A DNA stretch of 64,000 nucleotides from Kovacikia minuta CCNUW1 (GTDB taxonomy: Bacteria; Cyanobacteriota; Cyanobacteriia; Leptolyngbyales; Leptolyngbyaceae). The stretch spans positions 6,210,536 to 6,274,535 of the forward strand of contig NZ_CP083582.1 of NCBI RefSeq assembly GCF_020091585.1. The letters run 5' to 3'. The notes below the pieces were generated by a model. The model saw only the letters and a list, made by a program, of their open reading frames with translations, did not search any database and was not told the DNA's origin. The position numbers and the translations under genes were made by a program. Of this stretch, positions 46,850-55,873 are shown in pieces. Numbering within the stretch: the stretch's first letter is position 1; the number at the start of each line of letters is the position of its first letter.

Positions 46850-49777
46850 ATGTTTTCAAAACCACAACAGCCCAGTATTCTTCTCTCTTCAACCAGTGCT
46901 TCAGGTACAGTATCAGCAACGAGCATCGCTCCCTTATCGACAGCAGCGACTTCAACGACATTGACCGATCCAATTCAACCTAATTTGGGATGGATGCAAT
47001 CCAGCTCTGCTCAGGCTGCCACTATTAGCCCAGCATCCCCTGGAGATAATATCCCGGAAGCCTACGATCTGGGTACTCTACAGGGTAGAAGAGACTTCAG
47101 TGGTTTTGTTGGAAATTCTGATCCCCAGGATTTTTACCGGTTTCAACTGGGGACAACCAGCAGCCTGAGTCTTAACCTGACAGGGCTGAGTGCCGATGCA
47201 GATTTATTTCTGGTGCGCGATTTCAATAACAATGGGCTGGTTGAATCCAATGAAATTGTTGCCCAATCGATCGCAACAGGGATCACATCAGAATCCATCA
47301 ACTTAAATGGTTTAGGGGCTGGAACCTATTTTGCGGTTGCCGTTCAATACAGTGGCAACACAAATTACAATCTGAGCCTAACTTCCGATGCAGCGGGTAA
47401 TTCACTCTCCAGTGCGCGTAACCTGGGGGCAATTAGTGGCAATGGATCGATCGCAGATTTTGTTGGTAACAGCGATCTGGATGATTTTTACCAATTTCAA
47501 CTCAATTCCTTTAGCGACTTGAGTCTCAATCTCAGCGGGTTAAATGCAGATGCAGATCTTTACCTGATTCAAGATGCCAACTACAACGGTTTGGTTGATA
47601 GCGGTGAAATATTGAATTATTCCGTTGTTTCTGGCACCAGTTCCGAGTCCATTTGGATGGCAGGTTTGGCACCCGGCAACTACTATATCGGGGTGGCTCA
47701 ATATCAGGGAAATACGAACTACCAGCTTGGTATTTCTGCAAGTGCAACGGAACCTGGCAATAGTCTCAGTGCAGCAGCAAATTTTGGGATTGTATCGGGA
47801 CAGGTCAGCACCAGTGGGTTTGTAGGTGCCAGTGATCTACAGGATATTTATCGGTTTCAACTGAATGCGACCAGTCATTTAGATCTGAATTTAACTGGGC
47901 TGAGTGCGGATGCCGATCTTTATCTGATCCAAGATATCAACAACAATGGAGCGATCGATGCAAATGATGTAATTAGTTCTTCCACTGCTATTGGTAATAG
48001 TTCAGAATCAATCAGCATTGCGGGATTATCGGCAGGCAGCTATTTTGTTGGAGTGGTTCGGTACAGTGGCTTTACAAATTACAACCTGACCCTAACGGCT
48101 GATGCTGCCGGAGATACGCTGTACACTGCCCGTGACATTGGTAGTTTGAGTGGTACACGCGACTTCAGTGATTTTGTCAGCAATGCTGATTACAACGACT
48201 ACTACCAATTTTCACTCAACAATACCAGTAACTTCAGCGCGAATTTGAGTGGATTGAGTGCGGATGCAGATCTGTACCTGATTCGAGATTTTAACGGGAA
48301 TGGCAACATTGACGCTGGTGAAATTCTGGCGGCTTCCGCTGTCTCTGGTTCCGTCTCCGAATCGATTACCTACAATGGTTTAGCTTCAGGGAACTATACT
48401 GTTTTGGTGTATCAGTACAGTGGGAATACAAATTACAACCTGCAATTAGCAGCCACCTCTGTTAGCGCATTGCAACCAGCCAATGCTCCCCTTGATGGAT
48501 TACAACTGGTCGAGGGTACGCTGTATGCCGATACCTTCACCTACAATCCAAACTACGATTACACAGTTTTTTCGGGCAATGGTAACGTTGAATTTGGTGA
48601 AGGTTGGCAAGATCAGATTGATCTTTCCGATTTTTTGTCGAGCAGCGTTAGCTTGAATCTGGCGGGCATTAATGGCGATGGTGTATTGTTCAATGCTGGC
48701 GATGGAACGCAGGTATTTGATGTGGCTACCCTGAGCAATGGGGATCAAATCTTGTTTGAAGGGATCGATAGTATTCAATTTGCCGATGGCGCGCTCAACT
48801 TGTCGGTCACACCGGATGATCCTCTGTTCTCACAGCAATGGAATCTGGGCATGATGGGGGTGCAAAATGCCTGGCGATTTACCACGGGTTCAAGCGATGT
48901 GATGATTGGCATTGAAGACACTGGACTGGGCATCGATTACGCGGGCGACATCCATCCCGATTTACCCACAACGCTCATGATTCCAGATAATATTGCAGAT
49001 GATTTTAACGATTCATCTTCGCATGGTACCGGAGTTGAAGGCATCATTTCAGCCGTGAGTGATAATGGCTTTGGCTTGAGTGGAATTAATTGGAATTCCC
49101 CTGTAGCTCAGGTCGATGTTATTTCTGGTGATGATGTGGACGATTTCAGCCTGGTGGAAGCAACCCAGGCATTGATCGAGCAAGCATCCAGTGAGGGGCA
49201 ACGGTTAGTCATTAACCTCAGTTTGACCTATACTCCTGATGCTGCCTTTGAACAGTTGGTTGCCAGCCATCAAGATGATGTTCTGTTTGTGATTGCAACC
49301 GGAAATGGAAACGACAGCAGCCTTGACTACCCTGCCTATCTGGCGAGCGATTACGACAACGTGATTGCGGTTGGAGCATCCTGGGGCACTTCGGATGTCA
49401 ATGGCAACCCTACAATAGCCGGTACCCGCATTTCCTACCCCGGCTGGTGGGGGTCGAACTATGGTTATGGATTGACACTCATGGGTCCGTCGGAAGTGAT
49501 TACCACTGAGGCAACCTCTTCCTACTACTCCGGCGCAGAATTTGGCATTAATTCTCAATTTAATGGGACTTCTGCCGCCACCCCCAACGTCACTGGAGTT
49601 GCATCCCTGGTCTGGAGTGCAAACCCTGACTTGACTGCAACGCAGGTACAGCAAATTCTTTCTGAAACCGCCTATGACCTGGGTGCCCCCGGTTATGACC
49701 TGGTTTACGGCAATGGATTTGTCAATGCTGATTCTGCGGTGCGACGGGCGATCGCGATCGGACAGGGAGCAGCGTAG
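46850..49777 (+). CDS. Secreted subtilisin-like protease with PPC repeats
   Basis: About 975 residues; AAGGAAATC directly precedes the ATG at 46850. After a Ser/Thr-rich N-terminus there are four or five tandem pre-peptidase C-terminal (PPC) domains of about 110 residues, each with the pattern DFYRFQL / GLSADADLYLIQD (for example NLSGLNADADLYLIQDANYN). An S8 subtilase domain follows from about residue 660: Asp690 (IEDTGLG), His725 (SSHGTGVEG), Ser908 (NGTSAATPNVTG), and the oxyanion Asn in VIATGNGND. No classical signal peptide is evident. Extracellular Ca-dependent proteolysis is likely; the target is unknown. Confidence 0.9.
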   Translation: MFSKPQQPSILLSSTSASGTVSATSIAPLSTAATSTTLTDPIQPNLGWMQSSSAQAATISPASPGDNIPEAYDLGTLQGRRDFSGFVGNSDPQDFYRFQLGTTSSLSLNLTGLSADADLFLVRDFNNNGLVESNEIVAQSIATGITSESINLNGLGAGTYFAVAVQYSGNTNYNLSLTSDAAGNSLSSARNLGAISGNGSIADFVGNSDLDDFYQFQLNSFSDLSLNLSGLNADADLYLIQDANYNGLVDSGEILNYSVVSGTSSESIWMAGLAPGNYYIGVAQYQGNTNYQLGISASATEPGNSLSAAANFGIVSGQVSTSGFVGASDLQDIYRFQLNATSHLDLNLTGLSADADLYLIQDINNNGAIDANDVISSSTAIGNSSESISIAGLSAGSYFVGVVRYSGFTNYNLTLTADAAGDTLYTARDIGSLSGTRDFSDFVSNADYNDYYQFSLNNTSNFSANLSGLSADADLYLIRDFNGNGNIDAGEILAASAVSGSVSESITYNGLASGNYTVLVYQYSGNTNYNLQLAATSVSALQPANAPLDGLQLVEGTLYADTFTYNPNYDYTVFSGNGNVEFGEGWQDQIDLSDFLSSSVSLNLAGINGDGVLFNAGDGTQVFDVATLSNGDQILFEGIDSIQFADGALNLSVTPDDPLFSQQWNLGMMGVQNAWRFTTGSSDVMIGIEDTGLGIDYAGDIHPDLPTTLMIPDNIADDFNDSSSHGTGVEGIISAVSDNGFGLSGINWNSPVAQVDVISGDDVDDFSLVEATQALIEQASSEGQRLVINLSLTYTPDAAFEQLVASHQDDVLFVIATGNGNDSSLDYPAYLASDYDNVIAVGASWGTSDVNGNPTIAGTRISYPGWWGSNYGYGLTLMGPSEVITTEATSSYYSGAEFGINSQFNGTSAATPNVTGVASLVWSANPDLTATQVQQILSETAYDLGAPGYDLVYGNGFVNADSAVRRAIAIGQGAA

Positions 49778-49945
49778 GAGGGGGGTGTGGGGAGGGGGGG
49801 GAAAGGATAAAAGATAAAGGATAAAAATATTCTTTACCCTTCATTCCCTTCTCCCCTCCGCTCCCTATCTCCTCATCCCCCTTCCCCTTGCCCTTCCGTC
49901 CTCCCCATCTCCCCCATCCTCCCTCTTACCCTCTGCCTTCTCGCC
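49778..49945. repeat. Pyrimidine-rich short repeats
   Basis: Contains GGGGTGTGGGGAGGGG, then GATAAAGGATAAAA units and a long CTCCC/CCCTTC-rich tract (49845-49945). It separates convergent 3' ends of the subtilase and TpsA-2. No gene. Confidence 0.65.
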
Positions 49946-52900
49946 CTAATCCCTACACTCCCGGCTCATCACCAGTTGACCGTTGGGCAGTTGGTAAACA
50001 CCCTGGGGTTCGACGATCGGATCACCGATTTTCCAGGAGGGTGTGGGAGAATTTTGAATTTTGAATTTTGAATTTTGAATTGAAGTCTCCGCGTCCCCGT
50101 GTCCCCGTGTCTCCGCGTCCTTCTGCCCTTCTGCCCTCTGCCCTCTGCCCTCTGCCTTCACCGATCGCACCTCTCCCGTTGGAAACGCCGAAATCGGAGC
50201 CTCACCGGGACGCTCTGGCAAACCATCGGAGCCTGTAATGAAAAAACTACCAACTTGCTGACGGGTGCGAACGATACAGCTATTCGTCAGCAGTGTGCTG
50301 ACATCAACCAGATTTTGGGAAAATTCAGTCAGGCTATTTTGCAGGAAGCTGACATCGGGTAAGGAAATGATGCCGGATATGGTGCCGCTGGCGTCGATAT
50401 CAACGCGGCGATTGCCGTCAAAGGGTGGAGAACTACCGGGACGGTAATTCTGTCCAAAGAAGGCACGGGTATTAAGGGTAATGTTGCCGCCCTGCCCATC
50501 TCTGGCAAAAGCAAGGATGTCACTGTCGTTAAGGGCAACGATCGATTCGGCAGCCAGGGTAATGTTGCCCCCCCTGCCCGTACCGCTAAAGATGTTGGTT
50601 GTAATATCGCTATCGTCGCTTAAGCGGATGGTTCGAGCAGTGACATTGATGTTGCCTCCTGATGATCGCCTGGCGGTTGATGAGATCGTCGTTCCATTTC
50701 TAGCTTGAAAAGTGTCACGGACATTGATCAGAATGTCACCAGCCACTCCATTACCAAAGGAACTGGCTTCGAGGCTGGTACCATCTGCGATCGAGAATGC
50801 CCCTGCTGTGATGTTAATGCTCCCCCCCACTGCCCACGGCTCCAGAGCCTAAGCTGCTGAAGATGCCACTTTGGGTGCCATCAGCACTGGTGCCAGCAAT
50901 GGTAACTGCATCTTGCACATTGACGTTAACCGTTCCCCCATTGCCCCGTCCACCACGGAGGACACCCGTAGCTCCGCGAACAATCGCACCCAGTTGACCG
51001 CCATTGGTCAGAAAGAGGGAATCAGCCGTAATGTTGATGCTGCCTCCATTGCCGATCGCCCCTGCTTCCACATTGCTCAGTACCGCACTGGGAAAGCCAT
51101 CACTACTCCCTACCCCATCAAACACCACAGCCCCATTTGCCTGAATTGTGACATTGCCTGCATCACCTCGCCCACGGGTAAAAGAGTTCAGTTGCGCCCC
51201 CTCAAGCACAGAAACAGAATCGGCATTTAGCCGGATACTGCCTGCATTTCCAATGGAATCCGACCCGACATTACTGACAACAAGAGTCTCATCACCCCTG
51301 AATACAGCAGCACCTGCAATCTGCATCAGGATATTGCCTGCATTCCCTCGTCCAAAGGTGCTGACGCTGAGTTGAGCATCATCTGTGATGGCAAGTGTCC
51401 CTGCTGTGATGTTCACTGTCCCCCCCGCTGCCCACGGCTCCAAAGCCTAAGCTGCTGAAGATGCCACTTTCAGTGCCATCAGCAATGGTGCCAGCAATGG
51501 TGACTGCATCTCGCACATTGACGTTAATCCTTCCCCCATTGCCCCGTCCACCAGGGAGTCCGTCTGTAGCTCCGCGAACAATCGCACCCAGTTGCCCTCC
51601 ATTGGTGAGGAAGAGTGAACCAGCCGTGATGTTGACACTGCCGCCATTGCCGATCGCGCCTGCTTCCACATTGCTCAGTACCGCACTGGGGAAGTCATCA
51701 CTATTTCCCACCCCATCAAACATCACAGCACCATCTGCCTGAATTGTGACATTGCCTGCATCACCTCGTCCACGGGTAAAAGAGTTCAGTTGGGCACCCT
51801 CAAGCACAGCAACAGAATTTGCATTGAGCCGGATACTGCCTGCATTGCCAATGGCATCCGTACCAACATTGCTGACAACAAGAGTCTCATCACCCCTGAA
51901 CACAGCAGCGCCTGCAATCTGCATCAGGATGTTGCCTGCATTCCCTCGGCCAAAGGTGCTGACGCTGAGTCGCGCATCATCTGTGATGGCAAGTGACCCT
52001 GCTGTGATGTTAATCCCCCCCCCACTGCCCACGGCTCCAGAGCCTAAGCTGCTGAAGATGCCACTTTGGGTGCCATCGGCACTGGTGCCAGCAATGGTGA
52101 CGGCATCTTGCACATTGATGTTGACTGTTCCGCCATTGCCCCGTCCACTAGGGAGTCCGTCTGTAGCTCCGCGAACAAGCGCACCCAGTTGCCCTCCATT
52201 GGTCAGAAAGAGGGAGTCAGCCGTGATGTTGATGCTGCCTCCATTGCCGATCGCCCCTGCTTCCACATTGCTAAATGCACCACTGGGGAAGCCATTACTA
52301 CTTCCTACCCCATCAACTACCACAGCACTATCTGCCTGAATGGTCACATTGCCTGCATCGCCTCGCCCACGGGTGAGGGAATTCAGTTGGGCACCATCTG
52401 TGACAGAAACAGAGCCAGCATAGAGTGTAATGTTGCCCCCATTGCCCACAGCGTTCCTTGCCACATTGGTAAAAATAATCGTACTACTACCACTGAACAA
52501 AGCAGCGCCTGTAATCTGCATCAAGATATTGCCTGCATTCCCTCGTCCAAAGGTACTGGCACTTAGCCTGGAGCCATCCGTCACCAAGAGTGTGTTAGCC
52601 GTGATATTGAGGTTGCCGCTGTTACCGGTGGCATTACGACTGACGTCATTCTCAACCTGGCTTGATTGTGCAATTCTGACTGCTTCGGTGGCATTCAGGG
52701 TAATATCTCCTGCCTGACTATTTGGTGAGCCAAAGGCTGGGTTTGAAGCTGCACCACAAGTTGAAGCTGCTCCGATGCCCGCACAAATCCTACTTGATCC
52801 TGAAATCTCTATATTGCGGGCATTAATTGTAACGCTACCACCATTTCCAGCGGGGACAGCAATTTTTGAGTTGTTCCTGAGAAAGACATCAGAGCGGGGA

Positions 52901-53776
52901 AGATCGTTGGGAAAAGTCAGCCTCAACATGTTTCCCTCAAGACTTAAACCAATTTGTCCTGGCGCAGCTAAACCGCCCAATTCCACCTGTCCCCCTGAAG
53001 CCCGCATGGTTCCGCCATCTAAACGAACATCGCCACCAACCAGTAATAAGCTTCGACCGTTAGGAACTTGCAATCCATTGATGCTGAATCCAAGTACCGA
53101 TTGAGTTGCTTGAGACTGGTTGACAATTTCTTGCGCTGCGATCGCATTAAACAACAATGCAGACGGTTTGACATCCAATAAATTACTTCTTGTTGGCTCA
53201 GAGGCACTAAAGATACCGCTATTTCCTAGTAATACGGCATTTGCAGTTGTTGCGATAAAAGAACCACCCGAACCACCCACGGCTAATCCTGCATTTCCCA
53301 TGTCTAAACTGGCAGTTCGGCTAAAAATAATGCCATTGGGGTTGATCAGAAATAGATTCGGGATGGAATTGCCGTAGGTACCAATGGTTCCCTGAATCTC
53401 CGAACGAGTATTTCCGGTTACCCGTGCCAGAATGTTTTGGACTCCAGCATCGGGACTGAAGAAGTAAACTCCTCTGCCTTGAGCGACATTAAATCTCAGG
53501 AAACCTGTGAAAAAGATTGATTCCCCGTCTTGCTCCTCCCCTGATAACATCAACGGATAAATTGGGAAAGGAACCAATTCTGGAGCTTTCTGATCCAAGG
53601 GTTGTGTCTACCTCAATCGGGTTCAGTGGAGTTTGAGCAACCGTGCCATTGGCAAGAACGATCGCGCCTCCCCCTGCCATTAGCCCTAACAATCCCAACT
53701 TCCAACCCAGAGTGAGCCAGCGTTGTGCTGCCATTGGTAAGCTCCCCGTTAAGTGCGATCGTTCTGCCATTCCCAA
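49946..53776 (-). pseudogene. TpsA-2: filamentous haemagglutinin-type exoprotein with three one-base frameshifts
   Basis: Four consecutive minus-strand frames make one TpsA protein of about 1275 residues (3831 bases less three gives 1276 codons). The N-terminal frame has the signal peptide (WKLGLLGLMAGGGAIVLANG) and GGARRGINLFH; the next has the secretion domain (FLRFNVAQGRGVYFF, NLFLINPNGIIFS) and beta-helix repeats (NGGSINITADSLFLTNGG); the last has SGIISLPDVSFLQNSLTEFS and the C-terminal PNGQLVMSRECRD. Breaks are one extra base at about 53504 (CACAGGTTT), in a G7 tract at 51420-51426 and in a G7 tract at 50822-50828 (complement strand). An in-frame sister tract has nine G. It is either phase-variable, a young pseudogene or mis-sequenced. 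Confidence 0.9.
50822..52560. repeat. Three tandem ~598-bp modules inside TpsA-2
   Basis: The DNA around 50822, 51420 and 52015 repeats with a period of about 598 bases and high identity. Each module encodes AVGSGG, ITDDARLSVSTFGRGNAGN and ILMQIAGAAVFRGDETLVVS, then LFLTNGGQLGAIVRGATDGL. The modules start at the poly-G tracts (G7, G7, G9 on the coding strand). They should recombine readily and change protein length. Confidence 0.8.
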
Positions 53777-53840
53777 TCAGTTTGTGCCACAGAGCCAGTG
53801 TCGATCGAACAAAGATGGTTGGGATGTTTTGTATCGACTG

Positions 53841-54022
53841 ACAATCGAATTGTATCGGCTGACAATCGAGTTGTATCGGCTGACAATCAAATTGTATCGG
53901 CTGACAATCGAATTGTATCGGCTGACAATCGAGTTGTATTGGCTGACAATCGAGTTGTATTGGCTGACAATCGAATTGCAACGCTTAACATTGGCAATAA
54001 GACCGTTCAACATCAAATTGCA
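53841..54022. promoter_or_regulatory. Array of about nine 21-bp dyad repeats upstream of TpsA-2
   Basis: Units begin at 53841, 53862, 53883, 53904, 53925, 53946, 53967, 53988 and about 54009, an exact 21-base period for the first eight. The core ACAATCGAATTGT matches the array at 44327; the spacer is ATCGGCTG or a close variant. The array starts 65 bases upstream of the TpsA-2 start. Because 21 is a multiple of three, several frames stay open across it (for example LYRLTIE repeats), but these are a by-product of the repeat. Confidence 0.8.
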
Positions 54023-54105
54023 GCCACATACACAGGTATTGTCTTATCTAACGATTCAATTGTGACACCTCAACAAAGTACTTTAAACCCTTGACGATGT
54101 TGAAC

Positions 54106-54134
54106 CCCCCGACTTTTTCAGAAAAAGTCGGGGG
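54106..54134. terminator. Strong hairpin downstream of the C11 peptidase gene
   Basis: CCCCCGACTTTTT and AAAAAGTCGGGGG form a perfect 13-bp stem with a three-base loop, 25 bases past the stop at 54159. There is no following T-run on that strand, so it may terminate or just stabilise the 3' end. Degenerate relatives occur near 37802 and 55631. Confidence 0.5.
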
Positions 54135-54158
54135 TCTGGGTTCACGGGAGGATGTTAA

Positions 54159-55427
54159 TTACCCATCGATCGACAATCCGGTGCTTCTGCCTGGAACTGA
54201 AGAATAGTTGCTAATAATGGCATCATCATAGGCATCGAGAACACCCTCAGCCGCAGCGCGAATACTGGAAGAGATATACTCATCATCCGCAATGCTGGTG
54301 TAGAAATTACCGATGTCGTAATACTCAGGAGTATTACCAGCCCCAAATTCATTCGAGTAGACATCTTCATACGACGCTAAGGCGAAGGTATCATAGGTGG
54401 TGGCGGTAAACGCGGCAGTAATTTGAAACAGATTTAGTGCATCAACTAAACTGTTAGAATTGCTATCTCGCAACGCAGATAAGTCGATCGCAGACAGCGT
54501 TTCCTCGGTATAGGGATCGTTGCCACCAGGAGAGTTGTAATACTCGCCATAGTGGTACACAATATCGGCTCCTAACTGAGCGGCGGTCATGGTTGGCAGT
54601 CGGTTCAAATCCTGCAAGATTGGCGTGTAGTTCCAGCCTGTTCCGGGTTCCAATTCTTGAGAGCCAACAAAAACAGAAGCGTTGTCACGAATGGCATCGG
54701 TGAAATCAAGGGAACTCATTAAGCAGGCATCTGTTCCGACTAAATCAATCTCTTCAGAAGCAGCACCTAGCACAGTGTTGAGTTCGATCGCGCTAATACT
54801 ATCGCCTGTGGTGTCATCGTAAGAAACATTGAAGCCGTCGCCATGTCCCCACATAATCACAGCGTAATTCTCTGCCTGGTAGTTGGCCATGCCCCAATCG
54901 ACAAAGTTATACAGGGTGCTGGCATCTCCCATATTCACCTCGCCAAGGCTGCTGCCCCAGTTGAGATCAGGAGTATCGCCCGCTTGAACAACGCCTCGAC
55001 GGGTATCTGTCCAGTCACCGTGGGTGTCGGCATATCCTGCGGTTCGATCAAACTGGACGACCACATTGACATTACTGCTGGAACCAATGGCGGACATTTC
55101 CAGGAAATCTTGAATCCCAAATTCCTCCAGGGAATCTCCTGCCATATAAACCATGACCGTCCAGTTAGCCGGGGGAGTTGCCGAATGATTTGAGCGATCG
55201 CCACCCAACTGAAGGTTGCCATTCATTGCACTCAACTCAACACTGGTGGAATCAGGGATGGCAGTGGCAGCGCCACTATGGGATGTCCAGTTTCGTTGTT
55301 GCAGTGGGTCTACCCGTTCTGCCCATCCTCCCGTAGAGAGCAGTGTGGATGACTGGGATGCCGCACTATTCCACTGTCTGGAAGCGATGTTAAAAGCGTC
55401 AACTGTTTGCTGTTGTAGGGCTGGCAT
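54159..55427 (-). CDS. C11 (clostripain-type) cysteine peptidase
   Basis: About 422 residues from MPALQQQTVDAFN (55427); a frame extension to 55472 is possible. Peptidase family C11 signatures: NWTVMVYMAGDSLEEFGIQD, catalytic His in AVIMWGHGDGF (about residue 195) and Cys in LVGTDACLMSSLDF (about 235). C11 enzymes cleave after Arg or Lys and belong to the same clan as caspases, gingipains and CHAT proteins. No clear signal peptide is seen. It lies divergently to the secreted CHAT-TPR gene and 0.4 kb upstream of the TpsA-2 promoter array. Confidence 0.9.
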   Translation of the reverse strand: MPALQQQTVDAFNIASRQWNSAASQSSTLLSTGGWAERVDPLQQRNWTSHSGAATAIPDSTSVELSAMNGNLQLGGDRSNHSATPPANWTVMVYMAGDSLEEFGIQDFLEMSAIGSSSNVNVVVQFDRTAGYADTHGDWTDTRRGVVQAGDTPDLNWGSSLGEVNMGDASTLYNFVDWGMANYQAENYAVIMWGHGDGFNVSYDDTTGDSISAIELNTVLGAASEEIDLVGTDACLMSSLDFTDAIRDNASVFVGSQELEPGTGWNYTPILQDLNRLPTMTAAQLGADIVYHYGEYYNSPGGNDPYTEETLSAIDLSALRDSNSNSLVDALNLFQITAAFTATTYDTFALASYEDVYSNEFGAGNTPEYYDIGNFYTSIADDEYISSSIRAAAEGVLDAYDDAIISNYSSVPGRSTGLSIDG

Positions 55428-55873
55428 GGTGGTGACTCCGTTGCGCGATTCAATTCCCGTTGATTTACACAATAGAGAAAACCATTTGCTGAAGCATTTA
55501 CGGTTTGTGCTAAATTGCCTGCCAGATTAGGACAGCTGAATTGCATTTTTCGGCGATCGCACTCGTCCAAAATGGCTACAACTCAGATTGTCTTCAACCA
55601 ACTGCCACTGAAATAAGCCGATTTAAATGCCCGACTTTTTGGGAAAGTCGAGGATTTGGGATACCGTTAAGCGATTCAGGATCAGTCTCAATTGTTTTGA
55701 GTAGGCTTAAATTCACAAAGTTTAATTGCTGGAACGGATGGAGTAGTTAATATTTCCTTTATGCAGTAATATTTCTTCGTCTCTGTGATTGGGGTTCTTC
55801 CATGCTGCGCAATCGAAGCCGCCATCCCTTTTATCCGTCATCCTTCATCCTTTATCCTTTCCCTGATTCTTCC
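55428..55873. other. Divergent promoter region between C11 peptidase and CHAT-TPR genes
   Basis: About 445 bases. A hairpin-like GACTTTTTGGGAAAGTC occurs at about 55633, and TTTATCC/ATCCTTCATCC repeats at 55825-55862 run up to the chosen start of the CHAT-TPR gene. No other gene is visible. Confidence 0.45.

Noticed and set aside
53643-54065. A 140-residue plus-strand frame with LYRLTIE heptad-like repeats
   Set aside because: The 21-bp repeat keeps several frames open on both strands at once, the unit is a non-coding dyad also found upstream of TpsA-1, and there is no conserved frame between the two arrays.
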